Positions 35,597 through 46,575 of a DNA stretch of 64,000 nucleotides are shown one piece after another. Made by a program: the position numbers and the translations under genes. The notes below the pieces were generated by a model. The model worked only from the letters and a program-made list of their open reading frames with translations, did not search any database and had not been told where the DNA came from. Within the stretch, counting starts at the first letter, position 1, and every line of letters starts with the position of its first letter. Origin of the DNA: Meconema thalassinum (taxonomy: Eukaryota; Arthropoda; Insecta; Orthoptera; Tettigoniidae); assembly GCA_946902985.2 (NCBI GenBank), contig OX336389.2, forward strand, positions 176,618,107-176,682,106, read 5' to 3'.

Positions 35597-35949
35597 GAAA
35601 ATCATTTAAATTTAGTTTACAAAGGCATCACTGAAAAATGGCTTCCAACACGATAAGGTGGTAAAAATATTGCTACGGCTGTCGGTTCAAGTATACACCA
35701 TGATACATACGTGTCTGGGGAAATTTTTATTGTAGTCGATGACATCGCAGAAAACTTGAGGACGTTGTTCGTTAGTTTGATGGTGTGGCTTGAATTGGTC
35801 TGCTGTATGAGGTTTCAAACACTGCGTCCTTACACGACGATGTAGAGACGTATTCAAGTGCGAGGGGTAGTGGTGAGTTACGAATGTTCATAAATTACTT
35901 TTAGTTCAATTTAATTGAAAAGTTCCTCTGTACTCTTCTAAAGCCATGG

Positions 35950-37085
35950 TGAGACGAAGCCATTGGTCGCTACTTGGTTAGGAAATGGTCTGGGCGAAAC
36001 CATTGGTCGCTACTAGGTTAGATGTCTGGAAGACACCATTGGCCGCTACTAGGTTAGATGATGATGATGATGATGATGATAATTGTTGTTTTAAGGGGCC
36101 TAACATCTAGGTTATCGGCCCCTGATATACTAGGTTAGACGACTGTCTGGAAGACACCATTGGCCGCTACTAGGTTAGACGACTGTCTGGAAGAAACCAT
36201 TGGCCGCTACTAGGTTAGATGTCTGTCGGGAAGAAACCATTGAAGATTAATTGGAGGATTATCCATTTCGCAAGGTCCGTATTGACGTGTACAATGACAA
36301 TTTAATGGGTTAAGGGGTCTCCGCCCAATCAATTTGTATTGATTGGGCGGAGACCCCTTAACCCATTAAATTGTCAAGAAACCATTGGCCGCTACTAGGT
36401 TAGACGACTGTCTGGAAGAAACCATTGGCCGCTACTAGGTTAGATGACTGTCTGGAAGAAACCATTCGCCGCTACTAGGTTAGACGACTGTCTGGAAGAA
36501 ACCATTGGCCGCTACTAGGTTAGACGACTGTCTGGAAGAAACCATTGGCCGCTACTAGGTTAGACGACTGTCTGGAAGAAACCATTGGCCGCTACTAGGT
36601 TAGACCACTGTCTGGAAGAAACCATTGGCTGCTACTAGGTTAGACGACTGTCTGGAAGAAACCATTCCATTATGGAGTCGAATAAAGCTGAGAAACCATT
36701 CGCCGCTACTATGTTAGACCACTGTCTGGAAGAAACCATTGGCCGCTACTAGGTTAGACGACTGTCTGGAAGAAACCATTGGCTGCTACTAGGTTAGACG
36801 ACTGTCTGGAAGAAACCATCGGCCGCTACTAGGTTAGACGACTGTCTGGAAGAAACCATTCGCTGCTACTAGGTTAGACAACTGTCTGGAAGAAACCATT
36901 GGCCGCTACTAGGTTAGACGACTGTCTGGAAGAAACCATTCGCCGCTACTAGGTTAGACAACTGTCTGGAAGAAACCATTCGCCGCTACTAGGTTAGACA
37001 ACTGTCTGGAAGAAACCATTGGCCGCTACTAGGTTAGATGACTGTCTGGAAGAAACCATTGGCCGTTACTAGGTTAGACGACTTG
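35950..37085 (+). repeat. 40-bp minisatellite, about 23 units
   Basis: The unit contains ACCATTGGCCGCTACTAGG followed by TTAGACGACTGTCTGGAAGA. From 36375 to 37085 the units are 40 bp with single-base differences. Three interruptions are present: a (ATG)n plus GGGGCCTAACATC tail insert (about 36059-36127), a 134-bp insert with a perfect palindrome (36241-36376), and a short CCATTATGGAGTCG insert (about 36665-36695). Confidence 0.95.
36295..36376. repeat. Perfect palindrome, 39-bp arms
   Basis: TGACAATTTAATGGGTTAAG... to ...CCCAATCAAT, then TTGT, then the exact complement. No mismatch over 39 bp on each side and only a 4-nt loop. It lies in an insert within the 40-bp array and is preceded by GGTCCGTATTGACG. 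Confidence 0.95.
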
Positions 37086-37317
37086 ACGGAAATTGCTGCT
37101 TGTAATACAAGCAGGGGTGGGTCTGTGGTGTAAACCCCAGATTAGGTTTGTATTTGTATGTAAAGCCTTATTAACACACAGAATTTAACATGTATGCATC
37201 GTTTAAAGCATTAGTGTCGTCCATGACATCATGGATGTTTCTAGGGAAATTTTGTAGTGTAATGGATCGCGACCTATACTATCCCCTGTTGTCATCGTCG
37301 GTTTGTAGTCCACCTAG

Positions 37318-37650
37318 AGGCGCAGTGGCTAGCATTCTTAGCTGTCATCTCTGATGTCTGGATTCGAATCCGGCTCTGCCAAGAAATGTAATTCTGGTCT
37401 GAGGGCTGGGGGATACTGTACATTCAGCCTCGTGAGGTAGGATTGATTCCCACCTCAATCGTCATGAAGTGATTTTTCATGGTTTCCCCACTTCAATTCT
37501 AAGATAATGCTAGGATGATACCTCATACCCAATCCTAGCCTCAATTACAAATACATACACTAATACAGTCATCACAACAACAATAATTGTCAGACTGATT
37601 TTACACACACCAAAGTATACTGGGCTATATGACCACAGTGTCACAAAGCC
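37318..37650 (+). mobile_element. tRNA-derived SINE
   Basis: The head looks like a tRNA: A-box-like GGCGCAGTGGCTAGC at 37326 and B-box-like GGATTCGAATCC at about 37360. The body has GGTAGGATTGATTCCCACC and the tail block shared with 205-345 and 62013-62290 (CAGACTGATTTTACACACAC, then AAAGCCCCTGAATGAATC). Probably nearly full length. Confidence 0.75.
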
Positions 37651-39238
37651 CCTGAATGAATCAACAACAGTAATTTGCAGTCAATCGACCTATGTTTCAC
37701 CAATAACAATTTTTGGAGGTGTGTATCCTAGCTTGATGTTAGCAGTTTGAGCTACTTAAACGAACTTATCTAATCCAACCCACCATCTATTACAAATGGA
37801 AACTGTCATTGATGGTTGAGGAAAACCAAAACCTGTAGATTGTGGTCTTATCAGAGGTAGACTACTTATCAGGGATAGACTCCTAACCTACGTCAGGTAG
37901 ATCAGATTCTATTATAATATTTCCCTAGCTCCACTTGAAAGTGACTAGACTTTTAATTCAGAGTAGGTCATGGTGTAGTGTTCCTCTCCTTCTCTGCCGA
38001 AGTATGAGGTTGGCTACCAAGGATCGTATAGCAGAGTCTGTAATTGCTTCCTCATGCTTGTGCTAGCTCACTCTTGTAATTTTTCTGTCTGATCTCTCTC
38101 TGCCAACTCTTATTCTCTTTGACCTCTAAACCATTAGAGCATGCAAGGGTTAGTGTGTCCATTTCCCTATATTTCATAGCCATTATCCTCTATTTTCTCC
38201 TTCCACATTATCCCCATTGTGGGAGGGTTCAATGACTCAAAGAGTTTCAATGTGGGACTGAAAATACTTCAAAATAGGCTTTCAATGAGGAGAAAGGACA
38301 AAATTTGCATGGTACACATTGAAAGTGTGACTGTCTACCGTACACCATGCCCCTAAGCGGGCGTGCGCAGATACTACCGGCATCAAGTTTAAGAACAGTG
38401 AAAATCATACCCCTGATCCGATGTTCCTCAGTGTTTACATTGCTTACAATCCAGTGTAAAATGCCCAAATAGAAAATAAAGTTCCACTCGTAAATGAGTG
38501 ATCTACATTAATTTTGAGTACAATACAGTGTTCAAATTGTAAACTCGCATACTTTGAAATGAGCAACACATGAACAAATGAACTTGGAGTCCCATAATTT
38601 TCTTCTCATGGCTTTATCCCAGTGTAGGCATACAATCAGATCCAACTTTGACAAACCTTCAGAAAGGAGTAGGTTCTTTAAGAAGCACATAGCCTACATG
38701 AAAGTTAATATAAACTAGCAGAGAGTGTTTAAAAGGTCGCAATTAAAATTATGCTGTTGAAACTAGATGTTTTCAAACAGCATTTTTGCCGCTGTATTAT
38801 GGGTGCACTTGAAGATAGCCCAAGAGAATTATATTTCTTATTGTTAAACAACCTATAACTTAGGCCTAGTGGAAATTGACCAAGTCATATGTATGGATTA
38901 TTCAGTTTATGTACCTATATAACTGAGTCATAATTAATAACAAGCCGTTTTAATTTACCAACATTGCAAGTGATGTACCACTAAGTGCCTTAATACCGTA
39001 TATTAAGCTGAAGAATGTACAATTTTTAAGTTACATAGTATGTCATTCATTATGTGTATGTTGGATTCAGCATATTAAATGTGCTAGGTCAAGTTCATAC
39101 AGGGGAGATTGGAATAGACTTAAAGTAAGATGTGAATCTTATTTTTGAGAAAATTGGTTCCACATTGACTATCAATATTTGACATTGTAAAATAATTTAT
39201 TCTGCCCAGCCAATGCTTCATTGTTAAAATAATTAGTT
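37651..39238. other. No recognisable gene; retroposon 5' fragment at 37965-38170
   Basis: Mostly unassigned intron sequence. At 37965-38170 a stretch (GAGGTTGGCTACCAAGGAT, TTGCTTCCTCATGCTTGTG, GCCAACTCTTATTCTCTTT) is a diverged match to the 5' part of the retroposon at 49252-50488, so a fragment of the same family lies here. Confidence 0.5.
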
Positions 39239-39603
39239 CAGATAACTTACATGTTTTGAACTGCATACTGTAGATTCCTCCTCGGCCCAAAATTGCTTGC
39301 CTATCAAATTTAAAATTACATTTGATAATGGGGTGGAAACAGATGAAATAGAATATGAGTGAGATGAGCAGCAAGTTTTCTTCACTCATATTCTGCATCG
39401 ATGTCAATTTTACAATAGCCTGTTCTGAAGAGTATAATGTTTTAGACAAGAAACATTTTTAATCAAAAAGATTTTGAATTTGTTCTAATCTTACTCATAT
39501 TTCATTAGTTTCCACCCTATTATCAAATGTGATTTTAAATTTAATAGGCAAACAATTTTGGGCCGAGGAAGAACCTATGCGGTTCGAAACATGTAACTGA
39601 TCT
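39239..39603. repeat. Foldback repeat, about 115-bp arms
   Basis: The left arm 39239-39365 is repeated inverted at 39489-39603. Matching blocks include CCTCGGCCCAAAATTG, GCCTATCAAATTTAAAAT and ATTTGATAATGGGGTGG. The loop is about 120 bp. Identity is high but imperfect. No target duplication was found. Confidence 0.8.
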
Positions 39604-41529
39604 AAGCATTAAAACTATTTTATATTGTTAAAGACTTAAAATTCATTGGGATGTGAAAGCCAATAGATTATTAAGTAAAATGTCACCATAATTTGCCAAC
39701 ATTATTACTCCACTTTTGGTCGCTTTGTATATGGTATTGGTATTGCGTGTTTGATGAATCCTTGCCAGTGCTAGATATATGAACTAAAACTTGTCAGCGT
39801 TGTAATGCAATGTATTTTCCCGGAGATAGTGGTACAGTCTGCACTGTATAATGATGAATCGTTGTGCCCCGAGGTATGTGTTTGGCGAGTTGGGTATTTC
39901 AAATTTGTGTTATGTACCGTCATCTGGGAAAACTTGGGACAGTTTTATTTTTCAACATCTTAAGGTCACTGCTTTCTCTGTTCCAGCAGTGATGAATACT
40001 ATTGATAGCAATACAAATATCATCACATGTACAAAATGCTACGGTATGTTTCACAAAACTCAAGCTCTTAAACTAGAGGGAATTAGAAGGTGCAGTTTGT
40101 TCCAAAATCTTCCAAATCTTCTCAATAGTACAATCAATGGAAATATATGTAGTGTTTATAAAGTGCATTTAAACAAATAAACAAGACGATAGCCCCTGCC
40201 AGAATTGTGTCGCCTCAAACCCGCATAACAATAAAGCCGGGCAGGTGATTTAACACATGCAAGATTTCTTGCACAGGCCCTCTAGTTCTACTTCATTCTA
40301 CCAATTAAGGAGAAAAATTAATTTTTATTCATAGAGGATACTTGGGACAGTTACATGAATCTCATATGGAGACCATACTTACTCATTTGTCCCCCAAGTT
40401 GAACATTTTGTAACTTAGACTGTTATTAACTTAAAATATATTATAATACAATATGTAATAAATTATTCATTTTTGTATTGTAATAGATTAAGAAGGAAAG
40501 AAGCATAATATAGAGTTTTGGAATACTGTAACATAATCGTAGACCTGCAAACATGTCTACCCATTGTACAGCCTTAAGTATTAGTTTTTGCTTAATTTGG
40601 GGGCAGTATCAAATCTGAAACGTCACCTATATTTGGAAATACAATTAATATTTTTTCTCCGTTGTAATTTCTCATGAACTTGCACTCATAATGTCTATGA
40701 GAAATGGATAGAACTGTCGCTACTAATGGTTTCCTTCTTGGGACGCCGTATTTTTCATCCGTTTTCCGAAGACTTAATTCTTTCTGCGTCTATAGTTTTC
40801 TCCAGATTTTCGTTGTGTAAGTCAAAATATCGCCCACTACCAAACCCTTTTTTATGTTTTCTTTCCATTGTATCACCTGCAATGCAGATCATTTTGTAAT
40901 CTAGAAGCATTTAAGCATTAAAAGTCAACTTGTGGAAACCATTGGTAACATGGGACAGTATAACCCCATTCGTGACCATTTTTAAGAAACCTTGGATCAC
41001 ACATTTTGGGCTAATTGCAGGTTGGAGTATAACGGTGAAAGTGAAGGTATAATTAGGAGCAATGTCTTATAACATAACTTTAACACTAAGTTTATAGATG
41101 AGGTAATTCCAACTTTAACACTAACAAGGGAACGGATCGCGGTGTAAAATTCTGATCTGGTTGAAATTTAGTACACAATAATCCTACAAAGTTGTACAAT
41201 GACGTAGTGAAAACCGCATGGCCCGATTTCAATATTGAACGCCGAAAATCTGCCGGACGACGGCATGAGCGAGTAGGTGAGAAGAGGTAAAGCTAACCTT
41301 CAATCCTAGCAGCATGCGATGGCTCCCGGCCACTAGACAGCAACCTGCCGTGCTGCGATGCATTCCCCACCTTAAAGGTTCCCCTCACTCTTCTATCCTC
41401 ACGATTAGAGTATAAAATGCAACATATTGTGATGTTTTGCACTTGGCCATCCTGTAAATAAATAAAACTACCTTTTTTTTTTCTGTTTTACTCTTTGTAA
41501 TCCTTGCAATAGTGAATGCTTACAAAAAA

Positions 41530-41925
41530 TTGGTCAATTGGTCAATTGAAGTAATGATCAGAAAACGGCGACTTCAGTTCTACGGACATATGGTCCGCAT
41601 GGATTGCTCAAGGTTAAACATACAAATTTTTGATAAAATCTGGAACTATAAAGGGCAAGGAGACTATGTAAAACAAATGAAAGAAGAACTTCAAAAATTC
41701 AAAAATACTGAAGAAGATTGTCTAAATCGAATAGAGTACAGAAAAAAAAATTTGGCCTCAAAATTCTTGTCGGGGAGAAGAAGAATCTCAACAGAGGAGA
41801 ATGGACTGCTGAAAGAAGTGCTGCGCAGTCGACCAGGATGAAGGACTTCTGGAAGAGAAAGAAGGAAACTAGACCTATAAAGAAGTGATATTTGCGTGGT
41901 CCTTGTTGGCCTGTCCGCGGTGTAT
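41530..41925 (+). pseudogene. LINE 3' fragment (RT C-terminal region)
   Basis: An open frame encodes MIRKRRLQFYGHMVRMD, RLNIQIFDKIW and VKQMKEELQKF. This resembles the C-terminal extension of RTE-like reverse transcriptases, and the fragment at 63740-63930 in this window has the equivalent ERRLAFFSHIVRLPD. It interrupts the antisense transposase 3' end, whose sequence stops at GGTCAAT (about 41531) and resumes at CAAAGAGATTGC (about 41930). Confidence 0.6.
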
Positions 41926-42204
41926 ATATACAAAGAGATTGCTTGCACCACGCACACCTTGCAACACTTTCTTTTATACACATATCCCAAGCATTTTGGA
42001 TAGCATCATCCTTGAAACAAAATTGAACGGGGTTCGTAAAGCAAGCGGCTACTTTGTAGTACAATGTTGTACAATGACGTAGTGAAAACTGCACGGGCCA
42101 CTTTCAGTTTTGAATGCCAAAAACCTGCCGGGCGGTGGCATGGGCGAGGAGGTGGGGAGAGGTAAAGCTGACCTTAAATCCAAGCAGCACGCGATGGTTC
42201 CATG

Positions 42205-44051
42205 CAGGACATACGCTACATGTAAAGGGAGACAAAAGAATTTTCGCAGAAGCGCAATCGTTGAACTCATTAACACACAGCTATACAATTCAGCCTGTAA
42301 TATCTGCCGATGGAGAACTGTTACCTAAAATGTTAGGGCCGGTTCCATCAACCTTGCGTTAAATTTGGCTAGCAAATCGTTATAATTTTAACATTCTGTT
42401 ACAGATTACGTGTTCCACGAAACTTTTTAACAAGTCGGTTAACAAACGATACGTTAAATGTCACTTGCTGTAAGGATCAAGGAAGCAGTGAACGGCATGG
42501 ATGGTTTTTCAGACTTCTGAACTGTGTCTAGTCAACTTGTATTCATTTCTTTGCTATTCGCGAACTCAAGCGACGGTGCTGCCATTATCTGGAACTAGCG
42601 TAAGGGCGATGGAAACATAAACAAACAGATGCTCTAACATGTGATTTGAGAAGATGGGTGTGCTCTTTTCTCATATTTTCAGTTATTTTTATAATAATTG
42701 AGGCTAAGAGATGAGTAATTTAATTGCTCAGTTCCACTGTGCTCTTCAAATTCAACAATTGCCATATCAATGCTTTACTTCACAAAAGAAAAGCTTTTCA
42801 GACAGAATGGAGTAAATTAGGCCTACTTTGCGTCGCAAAGCCGATTTCGAAGTACTGTATATGATCGTATGCGGCTGCCATGTTACAAAGGAGAATTATT
42901 TATTAATAAATACTACTGGTAATGCATTTCTTAAAATAACCAGTACCCTACATTCTCCCCTGCATTACAAACTAGCCGACGTTTAGCAGGGTCGATTTGA
43001 CAGCTGTTGTTCCCATGTGACAAAAATTGCTTTTTAGGGGTCGCTTTATCTTAGGCCTACATGTGGTTCTTTTTTTTTTAAACTTGCCCCATTGCTGCTT
43101 CAAATCTGTGAAGCTCAGTTTTTCTAATAATCAGGTGCCTATTAAAAAATTTAAAAATCTTTATGGTCAACTTGTAGGCTATTTATAGATCAAACATTGT
43201 GTGTTTATATTTAAATTGCATCGTGACACTTTGCTTGTAACCAATTTTAACACTATGTTAAACTCCTTAACTGAGCAAGAATGGGATGTTAAAATAACGG
43301 ATAGGTTAACGATTTGTTAGCAGTAATGTTGGTTGATGGAACACCATTTTGCTAACATTTCCGTTAAATTACTTTAACATGTCGTTAAAATTTTAATGAA
43401 GGTTGATGGAACCGGCCCTTAGTTGTGTTAAAAGAAAAGGACGGTGAATTTGGCCCTATTATTAAAAGAACTTTGTTTACAGCAGATAATTTATTTGTAT
43501 TGCCGTCCCCGTCCGGAAAGTTAACTAAAAAGTTACTTCAAAAGTGGTTACAAGATGTTTATTTTCAAAGTGTACCAGACGACAGTGTTTTACTCTTGGA
43601 TTCGTGGACAACAGAAAGTGAAGCAAATATATTAGCGTCAAAACCCGCCAACAAAACTGTCATTGTTAAATCTATTCCCCAGAGAACTACAGGAAAGATT
43701 CTGCCGTTAGAAGTGCTTGGTTTCCGGATATGGAAACAATTTGTTCGTTATTTTTATGACCTAATTGTATTAAACAATTTCGACATTAACATTCATTTGC
43801 GCAACAATATTTTTAAAACCCAATCCTTGACCCACAACCAACTATCTTCTCCGCGGTTTCGTAACATGTGGAAGTATAGTTGGTACAAATCTGGTTATGT
43901 TGAAACACAGGCTGCTTGCTTTGTGAACCCCGTTCAATGTTGTTGCAAGGATGATGCTATCCAACATGCTTGCAATATGTGTGTAAAAGAAAGTGATGCA
44001 AGGTGCGCGTGGTGCAAGCAATCTCTTTGCATTGACCACTTTTTTTTGTAA
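42205..44051 (+). pseudogene. DDE transposase (Tc1/pogo-related), N-terminus missing
   Basis: The frame begins in terminal-repeat sequence and reads HTLHVKGDKRIFAEAQS, then IQPVISADGELLPKM. A Harbinger-type MITE interrupts it at 42336-43418. It resumes in the same frame with EKDGEFGPIIKR and continues FTADNLFVLPSPSGK, LLLDSWTTESEAN (likely catalytic Asp), KSIPQRTTGKILPLEV, FRIWKQFVR and a cysteine-rich end (CCCKDDAIQHACNMC, CAWCKQSLC, DHFF). The N-terminal DNA-binding region and the first catalytic acid are absent. The order of motifs fits Tc1/mariner-related DDE proteins with a C-terminal zinc-ribbon-like tail; I do not know the exact family. Confidence 0.6.
42336..43418. mobile_element. Harbinger-type MITE
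   Basis: Perfect 20-bp TIR GGGCCGGTTCCATCAACCTT at 42336-42355 with its complement at 43399-43418, and a 3-bp duplication TTA (42333-42335 and 43419-43421). A 3-bp TWA-type duplication and GGGCC start are typical of PIF/Harbinger elements. The interior is AT-rich and has no transposase. Removing it restores the transposase frame around it. Confidence 0.85.
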
Positions 44052-44183
44052 GCATTCACCATTGCAAGGATTACAAAGAGTAAAACAAAAAACAAAAAAA
44101 GTTGTTTTTATTTATTTACAGTATGATCAAGTGCAAAACATCACATTATGTTGCATTTTATACTCTTATCGAGAGGGTAGAAG

Positions 44184-44336
44184 GAAGGAAGGATGCGTGT
44201 AGTTTAACGTGACCGATAATCTCGCGATCATGAGCCACGGGACCTCCATTTTACGAGGAAGCCGAACCACAGGACATGGCATTTCACATCGAAAATCTCA
44301 CATGCATTGACCGGGAATCGAACCCGGTCCGCCTTC
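44184..44336 (-). mobile_element. SINE, 5'-truncated, same family as 30819-31016
   Basis: On the - strand: B box GGTTCGATTCCCGGTCAATG, then GTGAGATTTTCGATGTGAAA and a (CCTT)n tail. The A-box region is missing. A 12-bp duplication AGAGGGTAGAAG flanks it (44172-44183 and 44337-44348). It lies within the terminal repeat of the composite transposon. Confidence 0.85.
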
Positions 44337-44865
44337 AGAGGGTAGAAGAGTGAGGGGAACGTTTAAGGTGGGGAATGCATTGCAGCACGGCAGGTTGCTG
44401 CCTAGTGGCCGGGAGCCATCGCGTGCTGCTAGGATTGAAGGTCAGCTTTACCTCTTCTCACCTCCTCGCTCATGCCGTCGTCCGGCAGATTTTTGGCTTT
44501 CAAAATTGAAATCTGCCCATGCGGTTTTCACTACTTCATTGTACAACTTTGTAGGATTATTGTGTACTAAATTTCAAACAGATCAGAATTTTACACCGCG
44601 ATCCGTTCCCTGGTAAGTGTATAGATGAGGTAATTCCATAGTAATTTGATGCCAAATTGGATTTTGCATTATGTAAATTGAATTTCCACTTATAAACGTA
44701 AGAATGCTGAATGTTCGTCAACAAATGATTTGATCAATTTGCAACACATACACGTGAGAAAAACCACTATTTGTTAACATTAGTGGTCCCAACAAGGACA
44801 AAATCAAATATACCACAATTGTCTCAAGTTTACCCCCATATCCCAAGTATCCCCAGATGATGGTA

Positions 44866-46166
44866 TAGTATATTATGACTATAGAATTAGTGTTATATGT
44901 TAGCATCGGCATCAGAATAGCATACAGACTGATAGACTTGACGCTGAGTATACCAAGGTACATGCCTTCCCTCTTGCCCTGCACTAACTTTGACGAGCCA
45001 ATAGGACAGATATAAACAGTTGACAGTGCACTCGCTTTGGAACGGAAAAGACTTGTCAGATGTGTAATACTAACCAGCATTTAAAACATTATTAACCCTT
45101 GGAGAATCGTGGTTTTTCATACAGAAATGGACACCTACCTCCATGGAAATTGATTCATACACTGGTCAGTAAAAGAAAAAAATTAAATTGCCACAGAAAC
45201 TCTGCATTATAATGGACAGAGGAAAATGTACAGATTGCAAATCAGTCATCAGTTTTTAGGTACGCAGTGAATTTGTAGTTGCTTCAAAGATGGGTGTGAC
45301 AAGAATTTGTTGCTTATTAAGTCATAATGATAATTTTTAAAGTTGGTATTGATTATCTTTCCTGCTACCATACTCTTTAGGCCTTTCTTACTGAAGTTTG
45401 CTTAAACACTTAGCAGTAATGACAACTTTTATTATTTTAAGGACAGGTGAGACTAAAAATGGCCTCGAACATTTTAGTCAAGTCATAATAAAAATTGACT
45501 TAAGTTATATCTTCAGATAACTTCCTGGAATATGAAGCAATAAAACATCCCTTTAATCAACTGGTATTCAGTATAGAAACATTGACATACAGCATGAAGA
45601 TAAGTAGGAATAACTTTTTACAGTATGGTATGTTATAATTATTTGGAGTGAATGATGCAAGCTTGGCTTTGGGTTGGGACTTAAAATCTTATGCCCTGCT
45701 TAACAAAACATGGCTTTTCTGGTAAAAATTCCATCCAACTCTAGCCCCTGCATTATCACATCCTCCATTAAGAAAAGTGGAAATATTGTTTTAAAATTTA
45801 TAATTTTACTATGCATATTATATCACTCTATGTAGATGCCACCCAGAGGCAAAACCAAGACTTTGGGATGATGATAATGTTGTTTAGTGTCTCGATGATG
45901 GGGCAGATGATTCTAACGTTCTGCACCTTAAAACAACAATCAGCATCTCACCACTGTCTTGACAGTAATTCTTAATGACCTTCAGAACCCCTTAGCACAG
46001 TGCTAATTAGAGCAAAGCAGGGCCAAGGCTGATCACCAGTTGTCTGGATGCTGTGGGACCACACAGCACTACACATCGTTCACTCACACACTCATGGTAT
46101 TAGATGCGGAGAGGTGAGGGCAGTTTTGCCTGTACTGCACTTCTTAGACCATCCATAAGAGTGAAT
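44866..46166. other. No recognisable gene
   Basis: ALT intron 1 sequence. A decayed retroposon tail motif (GGGGCAGATGATTCTAACG, then CCTTAAAACAACAATCAGC) lies at 45898-45945. Nothing else was assigned. Confidence 0.5.
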
Positions 46167-46575
46167 GTTGTTGTTGTTAGTCTTCAGTCATTTGACTGTT
46201 TTGATGCAGCCCTCCATGCTTCCCTGTCCTGAACTAATCATTTAATCTCTACATAGCTACCACACCCTACGACCGAGGCAATCTGTTTAACATATTCTAA
46301 CCTTGGTCTACCCTACAGTTCTTATCCTCTACTCTTCCTTCCATAACTAACTTTGCTATTCCGGGGTGTCTTAGTATGTGACCTAGGAAGCTATATCTTC
46401 TCTTCATTTGTAACCCTATCTACCCATCTGATCTTCATCATTCTCCTGCAACACCATATTTCAAATGCTTCAATTCTCCTCTTTTCTGCTGCTCCAACAG
46501 TCCACGTTTCACTTCCATAGAGTTCCAAGCTCCAGACAAAGGCTTTCAAAAATTACTTCCTAATACCTAAATCTA

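Larger units (their letters stand above)
35690..37170 (+). mobile_element. Repeat element with 40-bp tandem array, copy 1
   Basis: The unique 5' part (35690-35945, GTGTCTGGGGAAATTTTTA to CTTCTAAAGCCATGGTGA) and 3' part (37085-37170, AATTGCTGCTTGTAATACAA to TGTAAAGCCTTATTA) are both found again at 58629-58875 and 59040-59125. Between them lies a 40-bp tandem array. So this is one dispersed family whose internal array varies in length: about 23 units here against about 4-5 in copy 2. No coding potential or terminal repeats were identified, and the class is unknown. Confidence 0.75.
41125..44613 (+). mobile_element. DDE transposon, rearranged composite
   Basis: The ends are long inverted repeats (about 390 bp): AAGGGAACGGATCGCGG at 41126-41142 and its complement near 44596-44612. 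It sits inside a 34-bp tandem repeat (AACTTTAACACTAAG...) whose second copy is split, giving a TAA (or TA) duplication at 41122-41124 and 44614-44616. Left to right: the 3' end of the transposon in antisense, including the transposase C-terminus (about 41926-42065) broken by a LINE piece; a second copy of the terminal sequence (42066-42200); a transposase gene fragment in sense; and its 3' end. So two head-to-head parts make a large foldback. Confidence 0.65.
39917..44863. mobile_element. Putative mariner/pogo-type element with nested insertions
   Basis: The left end CCGTCATCTGGGAAAACTTG at 39917 and the right end, whose complement reads CCATCATCTGGGGATACTTG at 44863, form a terminal inverted repeat (17 of 20 match). 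TA flanks both ends. No transposase of its own is recognised in 39917-41120, so it may be non-autonomous. Another transposon (41125-44613) sits inside it. Confidence is moderate because only the termini support it. Confidence 0.45.

Noticed and set aside
35950..37085. CRISPR-like array
   Set aside because: The whole 40-bp unit is repeated with no unique spacers, and the window is clearly eukaryotic. It is a minisatellite.
42110..42362. Two overlapping + strand frames as separate small genes
   Set aside because: One is terminal-repeat sequence. The other is the transposase fragment running into the Harbinger-type MITE, so neither is an independent gene.
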